Shown here piece after piece: positions 1 to 5,576 of a stretch of DNA of 8,973 nucleotides. The notes under the pieces were generated by a model, which saw only the letters and a list, made by a program, of their open reading frames with translations, was not told where the DNA came from and searched no databases. The position numbers and the translations under genes are program-made. This stretch comes from Chromatiales bacterium (GTDB lineage Bacteria; Pseudomonadota; Gammaproteobacteria; Chromatiales; Chromatiaceae), in the NCBI GenBank assembly GCA_024762485.1, contig JANTHH010000118.1:1-8973 (forward strand), given 5' to 3'. The first letter of the stretch is position 1, and every line of letters starts with the position of its first letter.

Positions 1-1
1 A

Positions 2-6
2 AGAGG
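2..6 (+). promoter_or_regulatory. Shine-Dalgarno for the first gene
   Basis: AGAGG lies five bases before the ATG at 12. This favours ATG 12 over the in-frame GTG at 6, which would overlap the ribosome-binding sequence itself and has almost no upstream sequence in the window. The reading frame stays open to the left edge, so a start further upstream cannot be excluded. Confidence 0.6.
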
Positions 7-11
7 TGGAC

Positions 12-2009
12 ATGTCGGTGCCGGTTGAGGCCCTTGAGCAGGCAGTACCTGTCATACATGCGGACGCCCCCGCGCCGGTGGTTGTCATCGGCAATGGCCC
101 GGTGGGTATGCAGTTTGCGCGGGAGATGCTCAAACGCGACCCGCAGGCGCGACTGGTGATCTACGGTGGCGAACGGCATCCGCCCTACGACCGGGTCCGT
201 CTGTCCTCACTGCTCGCCGGCGACGTGGCCTGGAGTTCGTTGAGCGAGAGCCTGGCGCTCCCCCCCGGTGCCGAGGTGGCACAGCGGTTGGGTTGTCGCG
301 TGACCTGCATCGACACCGCCCGCAGGCTCGTGATCGACGAGCAGGGCGGGGAGCAACCCTACCGCAAACTGGTGATCGCGACCGGATCCTGTCCCTACGT
401 GCCGGACCTCGAGGGTATCGACAAGGCCGGGGTCTACACCTTCCGCGACATGGACGACGTCAATCAGTTGATGGCGCGGCGGGTGCGCAGTCACCACACG
501 GTGGTGCTCGGCGCCGGGCTGCTGGGGCTGGAGGCAGCACGGGGCATGCAGCGCAGCAACACCCGCGTCACCGTGGTCGAGCATGCCGACCGGATCATGG
601 GCCAGCAGCTTGACGAGGCGGGTGCCCAGGCGTTGGCGTCCCAGGTCGAGGGGCTGGGCATCTCGCTGGTTGTCGGTGACGGTGTGCGCCGGGTGCTCGG
701 TCGCGACCGGGTCGAGGCGCTGGAACTGCGCTCGGGGCAGGTGCTGGCGTGCGACACCCTGGTGGTGGCCACCGGTATCCGGCCCAATATCGAACTGGCA
801 CAGGTGGCCGGGATCGCCCGGGGGCAGGGGATACGGGTCGACGATGCCATGCAGACCTCGGTGGCCGATGTCTATGCCATCGGCGAGTGCGCAGAGCATC
901 GCGGCCACGTCTATGGCCTGGTGGCCCCCGGTCTCGAACAGGCCGCGGTGGCAGCGGCCCACATCAATGGCCAGAGCGGGCACTATCAGGGGTCGGTGGC
1001 GGTCACCCAGCTGAAGGTCGTGGGCTGCCCGGTATTCAGTGTCGGTGCGGTGGCCGATGAATCAGCCATCGGCTACGGCAGCAAGCCCGTCTACCGGGAT
1101 GAAGCACGAGGCGTCTACCGTGCCCTGGTGATCCGGCGTAACCGGCTGGTCGGTGCGGTTGGTGTGGGCGAGTGGCCGGACAGCCGACGTCTGCAGATCG
1201 CCGTGACCCGTGGCCAGTGGATCCTGCCCTGGCAGCGGTGGCGTTTCCTGCGCAGCGGGTCGCTGTGGCCGGCAGAGGATCTCACCGATGCCTCGGCCTG
1301 GCCGGCGTCGGCACCGGTCTGCCAGTGCCGCAATGTCACCCGCGGAACCATCAGCGAGGCCATCGGCAGCGGCGCCTACAACGTCGACCGGGTGACCGAA
1401 TGCACGGGGGCGGGGGGCGTCTGTGGCTCCTGTCGGCCGCTGATCCAGCAGTTGCTGGGCGCGCAGGACGTGGAGCCGGTGCCCTACTGGCGCCTGTTGC
1501 TCGGCTCAGCGGCCTTCTCGCTGCTGCTTGCACTGGCCTTCCTGCTGCTGCCGGCCATTCCCTATGCGGACTCGGTGCAGACGGCATGGCGCTGGGATCT
1601 GCTGTGGCGCGATGGCCTGCTCAAGCAGATCACCGGCTTCACCATCCTCGGGCTGTTCGTCCTCGGCCTGGCTATCTCGCCACGCAAGCGGGTCAGGGCG
1701 TTGCAGGCCCTCGGCCGCTTCGATCACTGGCGTCTGCTGCACGTGGTTCTGGGTGTGCTGGTGGCTGTCACCCTGCTGCTGCATACCGGGCTGCGCCTGG
1801 GTTCGGGGATGAACCTGTGGCTGATGCTCAGCTTCGTCGGTGTGCTGCTGCTGGGTGCGCTGTCGACCGGCGTGATCTCGCTGGAGCACCGCATCGGCGG
1901 TGCGCTTGCCGCCCGCCTGCGCCGCAAGAGCGTGTGGTGGCACATCCTGGTGTTCTGGCCGGTGCCGGTGGTGCTCGGCTTCCACATCCTCAAGACCTAT
2001 GTCTACTGA
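12..2009 (+). CDS. NirB-like FAD/NAD(H) oxidoreductase with BFD [2Fe-2S] domain fused to a di-heme b membrane domain
   Basis: The protein has 665 residues from ATG 12. Residues 1 to about 300 form a pyridine nucleotide-disulphide reductase fold: FAD motif GNGPVG at 27-32, NAD motif GAGLLG at 167-172, and YAIGEC at 288-293 followed by a GLVAPG segment as in the NirB large subunit of nitrite reductase. Glu190 at the end of the second nucleotide-binding strand suggests NADH rather than NADPH. A BFD-type [2Fe-2S] site follows with Cys437, Cys439, Cys471 and Cys474 (C-x-C, 31 residues, C-x2-C). NirB would continue into a siroheme domain; here it is replaced by about five membrane helices (roughly 493-516, 540-556, 573-593, 601-622, 643-664). 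His577/His591 and His644/His658 are each 14 apart, the spacing of two stacked b hemes. Basic residues in the loops at 556-574 and 625-641 place those loops, and the redox head, in the cytoplasm. Inferred role: moving electrons from NADH across the membrane to the cytochrome encoded next. The acceptor is unknown; nitrite reductase activity is not supported. Confidence 0.85.
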   Translation: MSVPVEALEQAVPVIHADAPAPVVVIGNGPVGMQFAREMLKRDPQARLVIYGGERHPPYDRVRLSSLLAGDVAWSSLSESLALPPGAEVAQRLGCRVTCIDTARRLVIDEQGGEQPYRKLVIATGSCPYVPDLEGIDKAGVYTFRDMDDVNQLMARRVRSHHTVVLGAGLLGLEAARGMQRSNTRVTVVEHADRIMGQQLDEAGAQALASQVEGLGISLVVGDGVRRVLGRDRVEALELRSGQVLACDTLVVATGIRPNIELAQVAGIARGQGIRVDDAMQTSVADVYAIGECAEHRGHVYGLVAPGLEQAAVAAAHINGQSGHYQGSVAVTQLKVVGCPVFSVGAVADESAIGYGSKPVYRDEARGVYRALVIRRNRLVGAVGVGEWPDSRRLQIAVTRGQWILPWQRWRFLRSGSLWPAEDLTDASAWPASAPVCQCRNVTRGTISEAIGSGAYNVDRVTECTGAGGVCGSCRPLIQQLLGAQDVEPVPYWRLLLGSAAFSLLLALAFLLLPAIPYADSVQTAWRWDLLWRDGLLKQITGFTILGLFVLGLAISPRKRVRALQALGRFDHWRLLHVVLGVLVAVTLLLHTGLRLGSGMNLWLMLSFVGVLLLGALSTGVISLEHRIGGALAARLRRKSVWWHILVFWPVPVVLGFHILKTYVY

Positions 2010-3432
2010 ATCGATGGGCATGACGAAAAAGACATGGCTGTGGCTTTTCTGGCTGCTGGGCAGCGTGGCACTCGGGCTGTATCTGCTCGCTGCCCTGCTC
2101 GGAAAGGGTGATGAGGCGGTACTGATGCCGGGACCGTTGAGCGATGGCCATCACCAGTTGGTGGAGGCCTGCGATGCCTGCCATGTGGATCGATTCGGTG
2201 ATGGCGAGGTGCTGCAGCAGGCCTGCGTCGATTGTCATGGCGAGGTGCGGCGCAAGCCGCTGGATTCCCACCCCGCGGCCAAGTTCAAGGACCCGCGTAA
2301 CGCGGACCGGCTGGAAAAGATCAATGCCCTGGCCTGTGTCACCTGCCACACCGAGCATCGCCCGGAGATCACCCACAAGAATGGCCTGACCCAGCCGCGT
2401 GATATCTGTTTTCACTGTCATGCCGACGTGGCCGAGGAACGCCCCTCGCATCAGGGCATGGCCTTCGATACCTGTGCCAACTCCGGCTGTCACAACTATC
2501 ACGACAATCGCGCCCTCTACACCAATTTCCTCATCAAGCATCTCGACGAGCCGGAGGTGCTGGCGCCGGCCACCTTGCCGCCGCGGGAGTTCGCCACGGT
2601 GCTGGCGGAACTGGCGGACTACCCGCGGGATCGATTCCCGGTGCAGCCCCTGACACGGGATGCCATGGACGCGCCCGCAGATCACCGGGGTGATGAGAAA
2701 CTCCAGCGCGACTGGCTCGAAACCGCCCATGCCCGGGCGGGTGTCAACTGCAGCGCCTGCCATCTCGTGCCGGTCGCCGAGGACCAGGCGCCGCAATGGC
2801 AGGATCACCCCGGCATGGCCGGTTGCAGCCAGTGCCACGACCTCGAGGTGGCGCGCTTCCAGCAGGGCAAGCACGGCATGCGCCTGAAATCCGGCCTGCC
2901 TGCGCTACAGCCACAGCAGGCGCGCCTGCCCATGCGGCCGGATGCCGGACACGCCTCGCTGACCTGCAACAGCTGCCATGGCGCGCATCGCTATGACGTG
3001 GCCAGTGCCGCGGTGGAAAGTTGCCTCGCCTGCCACGCCGATGAGCATTCACTCGCCTACAAGGATTCACCCCACTATGCGCTGTGGCAGCAGGAACAGG
3101 CGGACGAGCTGCCGCCCGGGAGCGGTGTCTCCTGCGCCAGCTGTCACATGCCGCGCATCGATTTCGACGTCAGCGAGTGGATGAGCCGGACCATGGTCGA
3201 GCACAACCAGAGTGCCGTGCAGTCCCCCAATTCAAAGATGATTCGCCCGGCCTGCAACCACTGTCATGGGCTGGGTTTCTCCCTCGATGCGCTGGCCGAC
3301 ACGGCGCTGATCGAACGGAATTTTGCAGGAAAGCCCACCCAGCACGTGGAGAGCATGGCGCTGGCGAAAGCCGACAAGGAGCGTCGTGACAAGGAGCGTG
3401 GTGGCGATGATGCAGGGATGTTCGGTTTCTAG
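1999..3432 (+). CDS. Membrane-anchored multiheme cytochrome c (11 heme motifs)
   Basis: Of 477 residues, 12-35 form a hydrophobic segment after two lysines, with no clear cleavage site, so an N-terminal anchor with the rest in the periplasm is likely. CxxCH motifs begin at residues 58, 76, 113, 137, 251, 276, 323, 342, 379 and 419, with one CxxxxCH at 159, the variant known from cytochrome c3 proteins. Hemes fall into an N-terminal group of five (c3-like) and a C-terminal group of six. The latter includes CASCHMP, reminiscent of CxxCHMP in the NrfA and hydroxylamine oxidoreductase families, but the CxxCK active-site motif of NrfA is absent. The start is uncertain: in-frame ATGs at 1999, 2014 and 2020 all lack a good Shine-Dalgarno, and 1999 overlaps the previous stop by 11 bases, suggesting translational coupling. 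Inferred role: electron carrier or terminal reductase fed by the upstream membrane reductase. Substrate unknown. Confidence 0.85.
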   Translation: MSTESMGMTKKTWLWLFWLLGSVALGLYLLAALLGKGDEAVLMPGPLSDGHHQLVEACDACHVDRFGDGEVLQQACVDCHGEVRRKPLDSHPAAKFKDPRNADRLEKINALACVTCHTEHRPEITHKNGLTQPRDICFHCHADVAEERPSHQGMAFDTCANSGCHNYHDNRALYTNFLIKHLDEPEVLAPATLPPREFATVLAELADYPRDRFPVQPLTRDAMDAPADHRGDEKLQRDWLETAHARAGVNCSACHLVPVAEDQAPQWQDHPGMAGCSQCHDLEVARFQQGKHGMRLKSGLPALQPQQARLPMRPDAGHASLTCNSCHGAHRYDVASAAVESCLACHADEHSLAYKDSPHYALWQQEQADELPPGSGVSCASCHMPRIDFDVSEWMSRTMVEHNQSAVQSPNSKMIRPACNHCHGLGFSLDALADTALIERNFAGKPTQHVESMALAKADKERRDKERGGDDAGMFGF

Positions 3433-3474
3433 GCCACGGGGCCACGATTTCAACCCAAGCAAGTTCAACATGTC

Positions 3475-3479
3475 AGGAG
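3475..3479 (+). promoter_or_regulatory. Shine-Dalgarno for the DUF3365 gene
   Basis: AGGAG sits six bases before the ATG at 3486. It is the strongest ribosome-binding site in the operon, in the only sizeable gap between its genes (53 bases), so this gene probably initiates independently and may be translated at a higher level than its neighbours. Confidence 0.6.
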
Positions 3480-3485
3480 ATAGCC

Positions 3486-4088
3486 ATGAAAAAACGCAAG
3501 TCCATCGTGATCGCCGCCACTGCCAGCCTTGCACTGGCCGGCGCCTCCACCATCGCTGCCGCGGGTGATGGTGGCGATGCCACTGTCTCGGTCAAGGCCA
3601 TGGCCGATGCGCTACACCTGGTGATGGATTCGGACCGCACTGTCTACACCAAGAAGATCGTCAACCGCCTGGTGAAGAAGGAGAAGGTCATCAAGGCATC
3701 TGAGCATTTTGAGGATGACAAGGCACTGGTGCTGCCGGCGCAGATGTTCCGCTTCGGTGCCGAGCTGGTGGCCAAGCGCTCCGAGAAGCTGCCTGATGTG
3801 AACTTCACCTATTCGCTGCAATCCCTGTGGCCGATCAACAAGCAGAACGCGCCACAGACTCCGGCGGAGAAGGCCGGGCTGAAATATGTCGTCGAGAACA
3901 AGGGCAAGAACTATTACACCACCGAGACCCTGGGTGGCCAGAAGTACTTCACTGCGGTGTATGCCGACACGGGTGTCGCGCCGGTCTGCGTCGCCTGCCA
4001 CAACGCGCACCCGGACACCCCGAAGAAGGACTTCAAGCTGGGTGACGTGATGGGCGGCGTGGTGATCCGTATCCCGGTCGAGAGTTGA
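3486..4088 (+). CDS. Exported mono-heme DUF3365 (Tll0287-like) protein
   Basis: This 200-residue protein starts with a typical Sec signal peptide: MKKRK, a hydrophobic core, and an AAA|GDG junction near residue 26. A single CVACH heme site lies at 168-172, followed by NAHPDTPKKDFKLGD and a GGVVIRIP ending. This layout (a heme-binding CxxCH near the C terminus, followed by N-x-HP and a K-x-D-x-K-x-GD-V-x-GG pattern) is what I recognise as the DUF3365/Tll0287-like family. That domain is also found as a sensor module in signalling proteins, but here there is no kinase, cyclase or other output domain, so it is a free periplasmic cytochrome. It is followed after two bases by another cytochrome c gene. 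The probable role is heme-based electron transfer or ligand binding (NO, O2) within the same system; the function of stand-alone DUF3365 proteins is not well established. Confidence 0.82.
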   Translation: MKKRKSIVIAATASLALAGASTIAAAGDGGDATVSVKAMADALHLVMDSDRTVYTKKIVNRLVKKEKVIKASEHFEDDKALVLPAQMFRFGAELVAKRSEKLPDVNFTYSLQSLWPINKQNAPQTPAEKAGLKYVVENKGKNYYTTETLGGQKYFTAVYADTGVAPVCVACHNAHPDTPKKDFKLGDVMGGVVIRIPVES

Positions 4089-4090
4089 GC

Positions 4091-4480
4091 ATGACTGGCG
4101 ATCACCCCCTGGCGCTGCCGATCCTGCTGGCATGGCTGTTCGCCACACCGCAGGTCGTTGCCGATGGCCATTACCCGGTGCTGCCCGGTGAGGCGGGTGC
4201 AGGGCGGTCGCTCTGGCTGGAGAACTGCGAGGGCTGCCACGGCTATGGCATCGGAGGTGCCCCGATACCGATGCAGGCAGAAGACTGGGCACCACGCCTG
4301 GCCAAGGGCATGCCTGTCCTCTACCGCCATGCCCTGGAAGGCTTCATCGGGCCGGATTACAGCGAGATGCCGGCCCGTGGGGGCAATCCGAAACTGTCCG
4401 ATGCCGAGGTCAAGGCCGCGGTCGATTACATGACGGGCCTGGCCCGTTTCCACATTACTAAGACGAGGAAAGAGAAATGA
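4091..4480 (+). CDS. Small exported class I cytochrome c
   Basis: The 129-residue precursor has a hydrophobic signal segment ending at VVADG near residue 25, giving a mature protein of about 104 residues. It carries one CEGCH heme site (Cys46 to His50), a downstream Trp-x-x-Arg-Leu segment, and Met93 in SEMPARGG as the likely sixth heme ligand. The MPARGGN then LSD-x-EV-x-AAV-x-YM ending is typical of c5/c555-type class I cytochromes. I chose ATG 4091; a TTG at 4085 that overlaps the previous stop is the less likely start. The stop overlaps the globin start by four bases (ATGA), so both are probably translated in a coupled way. The protein is likely a soluble periplasmic one-electron shuttle for the multiheme or DUF3365 cytochromes. 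Confidence 0.87.
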   Translation: MTGDHPLALPILLAWLFATPQVVADGHYPVLPGEAGAGRSLWLENCEGCHGYGIGGAPIPMQAEDWAPRLAKGMPVLYRHALEGFIGPDYSEMPARGGNPKLSDAEVKAAVDYMTGLARFHITKTRKEK

Positions 4481-4893
4481 CACCTGAACAAGTCACGATG
4501 GTAAAGGAGTCCTGGGCCAAGGTTATACCGATCCAGGAAAAGGCGGCCGAACTGTTCTACGGCAAGCTGTTCGAGACCTATCCCGAGGTCAAGCCCTACT
4601 TCAAGGGGGACATGGCCGAGCAGGGGCGCAAGTTGATGGCGATGATCAACACCGCGGTCAACGGCCTGGACAACCTCGGCCCGCTGGTACCTGCCGTAAA
4701 GGAGATGGGCAAGCGCCACGTTGGCTATGGCGTCAAGGACGAGGATTACGACAAAGTGGCCGTTGCCCTGCTGTGGACCCTGGAGCAGGGACTGGGCGAT
4801 GCCTTCACGCCGGAGACGAAGGAGGCTTGGACGGTGATGTACACCACCGTGGCGGATGTCATGAAAGAGGGCGCCAACGAGGCGGCGGCCTGA
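4477..4893 (+). CDS. Single-domain globin (Vgb/flavohaemoglobin class)
   Basis: The 138 residues are a complete globin with no reductase domain attached and no signal peptide, hence cytoplasmic. By alignment from memory with Vitreoscilla haemoglobin, Tyr28 is B10, Phe42 is CD1, Gln49 is E7, Leu53 is E11, His81 is the proximal F8 ligand and Tyr91 is G5. Tyr B10 with Gln E7 is the distal pocket of flavohaemoglobins and their single-domain relatives, not of truncated globins. The glutamate that interacts with the proximal His in that family (H23) is not obviously conserved: the aligned position appears to be Ala133. Family roles include O2 binding and NO dioxygenation. A GAGGA ribosome site at 4465-4469 precedes the ATG by seven bases. 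Co-location with an NADH oxidoreductase and cytochromes suggests a role in NO or O2 handling, with heme re-reduction supplied by a separate protein. Confidence 0.9.
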   Translation: MTPEQVTMVKESWAKVIPIQEKAAELFYGKLFETYPEVKPYFKGDMAEQGRKLMAMINTAVNGLDNLGPLVPAVKEMGKRHVGYGVKDEDYDKVAVALLWTLEQGLGDAFTPETKEAWTVMYTTVADVMKEGANEAAA

Positions 4894-4920
4894 AGGCACG
4901 GGTACGGCCCTGGCGGAGAT

Positions 4921-4959
4921 TGCCGTCGGGGCCTCCTGGTGTCTGCCCGACATACGGCA
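4921..4959 (+). other. Imperfect stem-loop downstream of the redox operon
   Basis: TGCCGT at 4921-4926 can pair with ACGGCA at 4954-4959, and CGGG at 4927-4930 with CCCG at 4946-4949, leaving a four-base bulge on the 3' side. No T-tract follows on the plus strand, so it is not a standard intrinsic terminator. It could protect the 3' end of the operon mRNA. Confidence 0.3.
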
Positions 4960-4964
4960 GGCGT

Positions 4965-4989
4965 AAAAAAGCCGGGCAATGCCCGGCTT
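4965..4989 (-). terminator. Rho-independent terminator of the lipoprotein gene
   Basis: The perfect nine-base stem AAGCCGGGC (4969-4977) and GCCCGGCTT (4981-4989) encloses an AAT loop. On the minus strand the stem is followed directly by a run of T (A-run at 4965-4970 on the plus strand), so it terminates the lipoprotein transcript starting at 5350. On the plus strand it is followed only by TTCAAGTCTT, so it may also stop the globin operon, but less efficiently. Confidence 0.8.
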
Positions 4990-5014
4990 CAAGTCTTAAC
5001 AACGTTTATTGTTA

Positions 5015-5350
5015 TTAATTGAGGAGGTAGGCGGGGTTACCGACACCTGCTTGTTCTTTGGCCTGGATCTGACCCATCTTGGCCTGGAAGAGGGCCTTCT
5101 TGGCAAGCTTCATGGCCGTATCGTAGTCGCCCTTGGCGGCGGCCTTGTCGGCGGCCTTCAGGAACTTGCCGATATCGCGCCACTCACCGCCGACAGCGGC
5201 GGCTTTCTTGCGCTCGGCCTTGGCCTCCGCAAGCGTCTTCTCGTAGCTGGACTTGGCAGCGGTATCGGACTTGACTGCATCACTCGAACAGCCGGACAGT
5301 GCTACAGCGCCCAGCAGGGCCAGGGCGGCAACAGGGATGATTCGCTTCAT
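5015..5350 (-). CDS. Small lipoprotein, SoxK/SoxXA-binding-protein-like
   Basis: The 111-residue protein has a lipoprotein signal peptide (MKRIIPV, hydrophobic core, lipobox LSGC with the modified Cys at 21). Ser at +2 predicts outer-membrane sorting. The mature part is short, Lys/Ala-rich and helical, with a KKAAAVGGEWRDIGKFL segment followed by KAAAKGDYDTAMKLAKKA and FQAKMGQ. This order (GGEWRD, then a TPR-like GDY-x-x-A helix, then FQ-x-KMG) resembles small SoxXA-binding (SoxK-type) proteins of sulfur oxidisers, as I remember them. No sox gene is in the window, so function is open. ATG 5350 is preferred over the in-frame ATG 5359 because GAGGAG lies nine bases before the former and abuts the latter. 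The gene is convergent with the globin operon and divergent from guaB. Confidence 0.75.
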   Translation of the reverse strand: MKRIIPVAALALLGAVALSGCSSDAVKSDTAAKSSYEKTLAEAKAERKKAAAVGGEWRDIGKFLKAADKAAAKGDYDTAMKLAKKALFQAKMGQIQAKEQAGVGNPAYLLN

Positions 5351-5359
5351 CGATTCCAT

Positions 5360-5365
5360 CTCCTC
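5360..5365 (-). promoter_or_regulatory. Shine-Dalgarno of the lipoprotein gene
   Basis: Read on the minus strand, GAGGAG lies nine bases before ATG 5350 and immediately next to ATG 5359. The spacing selects 5350 as the start, which also gives the more usual MKR beginning of a signal peptide. Confidence 0.6.
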
Positions 5366-5509
5366 AACTTTTGGGTGTTATGTCGTTTTTAACCTTCGAG
5401 CCTTCTCGGGTCTGAATGTCTGTGGCTCAAGGGATCGGTGGATCTTTACCTGGGGTGGCCGGAATCTTGTTGCCCGCTCATCCTCCAGGATTCCGTAGAG
5501 ACTACCCAG

Positions 5510-5538
5510 TTTACCGCGGCAACGTCAAATTCTATAAT
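5510..5538 (+). promoter_or_regulatory. Sigma70-type promoter of guaB
   Basis: TTTACC at 5510-5515 (four of six matches to TTGACA) and a perfect TATAAT at 5533-5538 are separated by 17 bases. Transcription would begin near 5545, leaving a leader of about 32 bases before the guaB ATG. That is too short to hold a riboswitch. No second comparable promoter was seen between 5351 and 5576 for the divergent lipoprotein gene; CATAAC read on the minus strand just upstream of it is only a weak -10 candidate. Confidence 0.7.
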
Positions 5539-5576
5539 TCGGCAATCTCTAATGATCCCTCCACCTGGAATTTGCC

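Noticed and set aside
207..983. A 258-residue minus-strand open frame opposite the first gene
   Set aside because: It is the antisense of the FAD/NAD-binding region, His- and Pro-rich, with no supporting motif.
12..2009. Calling the first gene nirB, nitrite reductase
   Set aside because: The siroheme/[4Fe-4S] reductase domain is absent; after the BFD domain the protein turns into membrane helices.
1172..2023. A 283-residue plus-strand open frame inside the first gene
   Set aside because: It is an Ala/Gly/Arg-rich out-of-frame translation; the overlapping frame has the BFD cysteines and helices.
1990..2874. A 294-residue minus-strand open frame opposite the multiheme cytochrome
   Set aside because: It is antisense shadow of a gene whose regularly spaced heme motifs prove the plus-strand frame.
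1999..3432. Calling the multiheme cytochrome NrfA or hydroxylamine oxidoreductase
   Set aside because: The CxxCK active-site motif is missing, the heme number differs, and the resemblance is confined to short motifs in the C-terminal half.
5009..5392. A plus-strand frame covering the lipoprotein gene
   Set aside because: The minus strand has a lipobox, a well-spaced Shine-Dalgarno and a matching terminator; the plus frame is its shadow.
5539..5576. A purine or guanidine riboswitch in the guaB leader
   Set aside because: The leader implied by the promoter is only about 32 bases, too short for an aptamer, with no conserved stem pattern.
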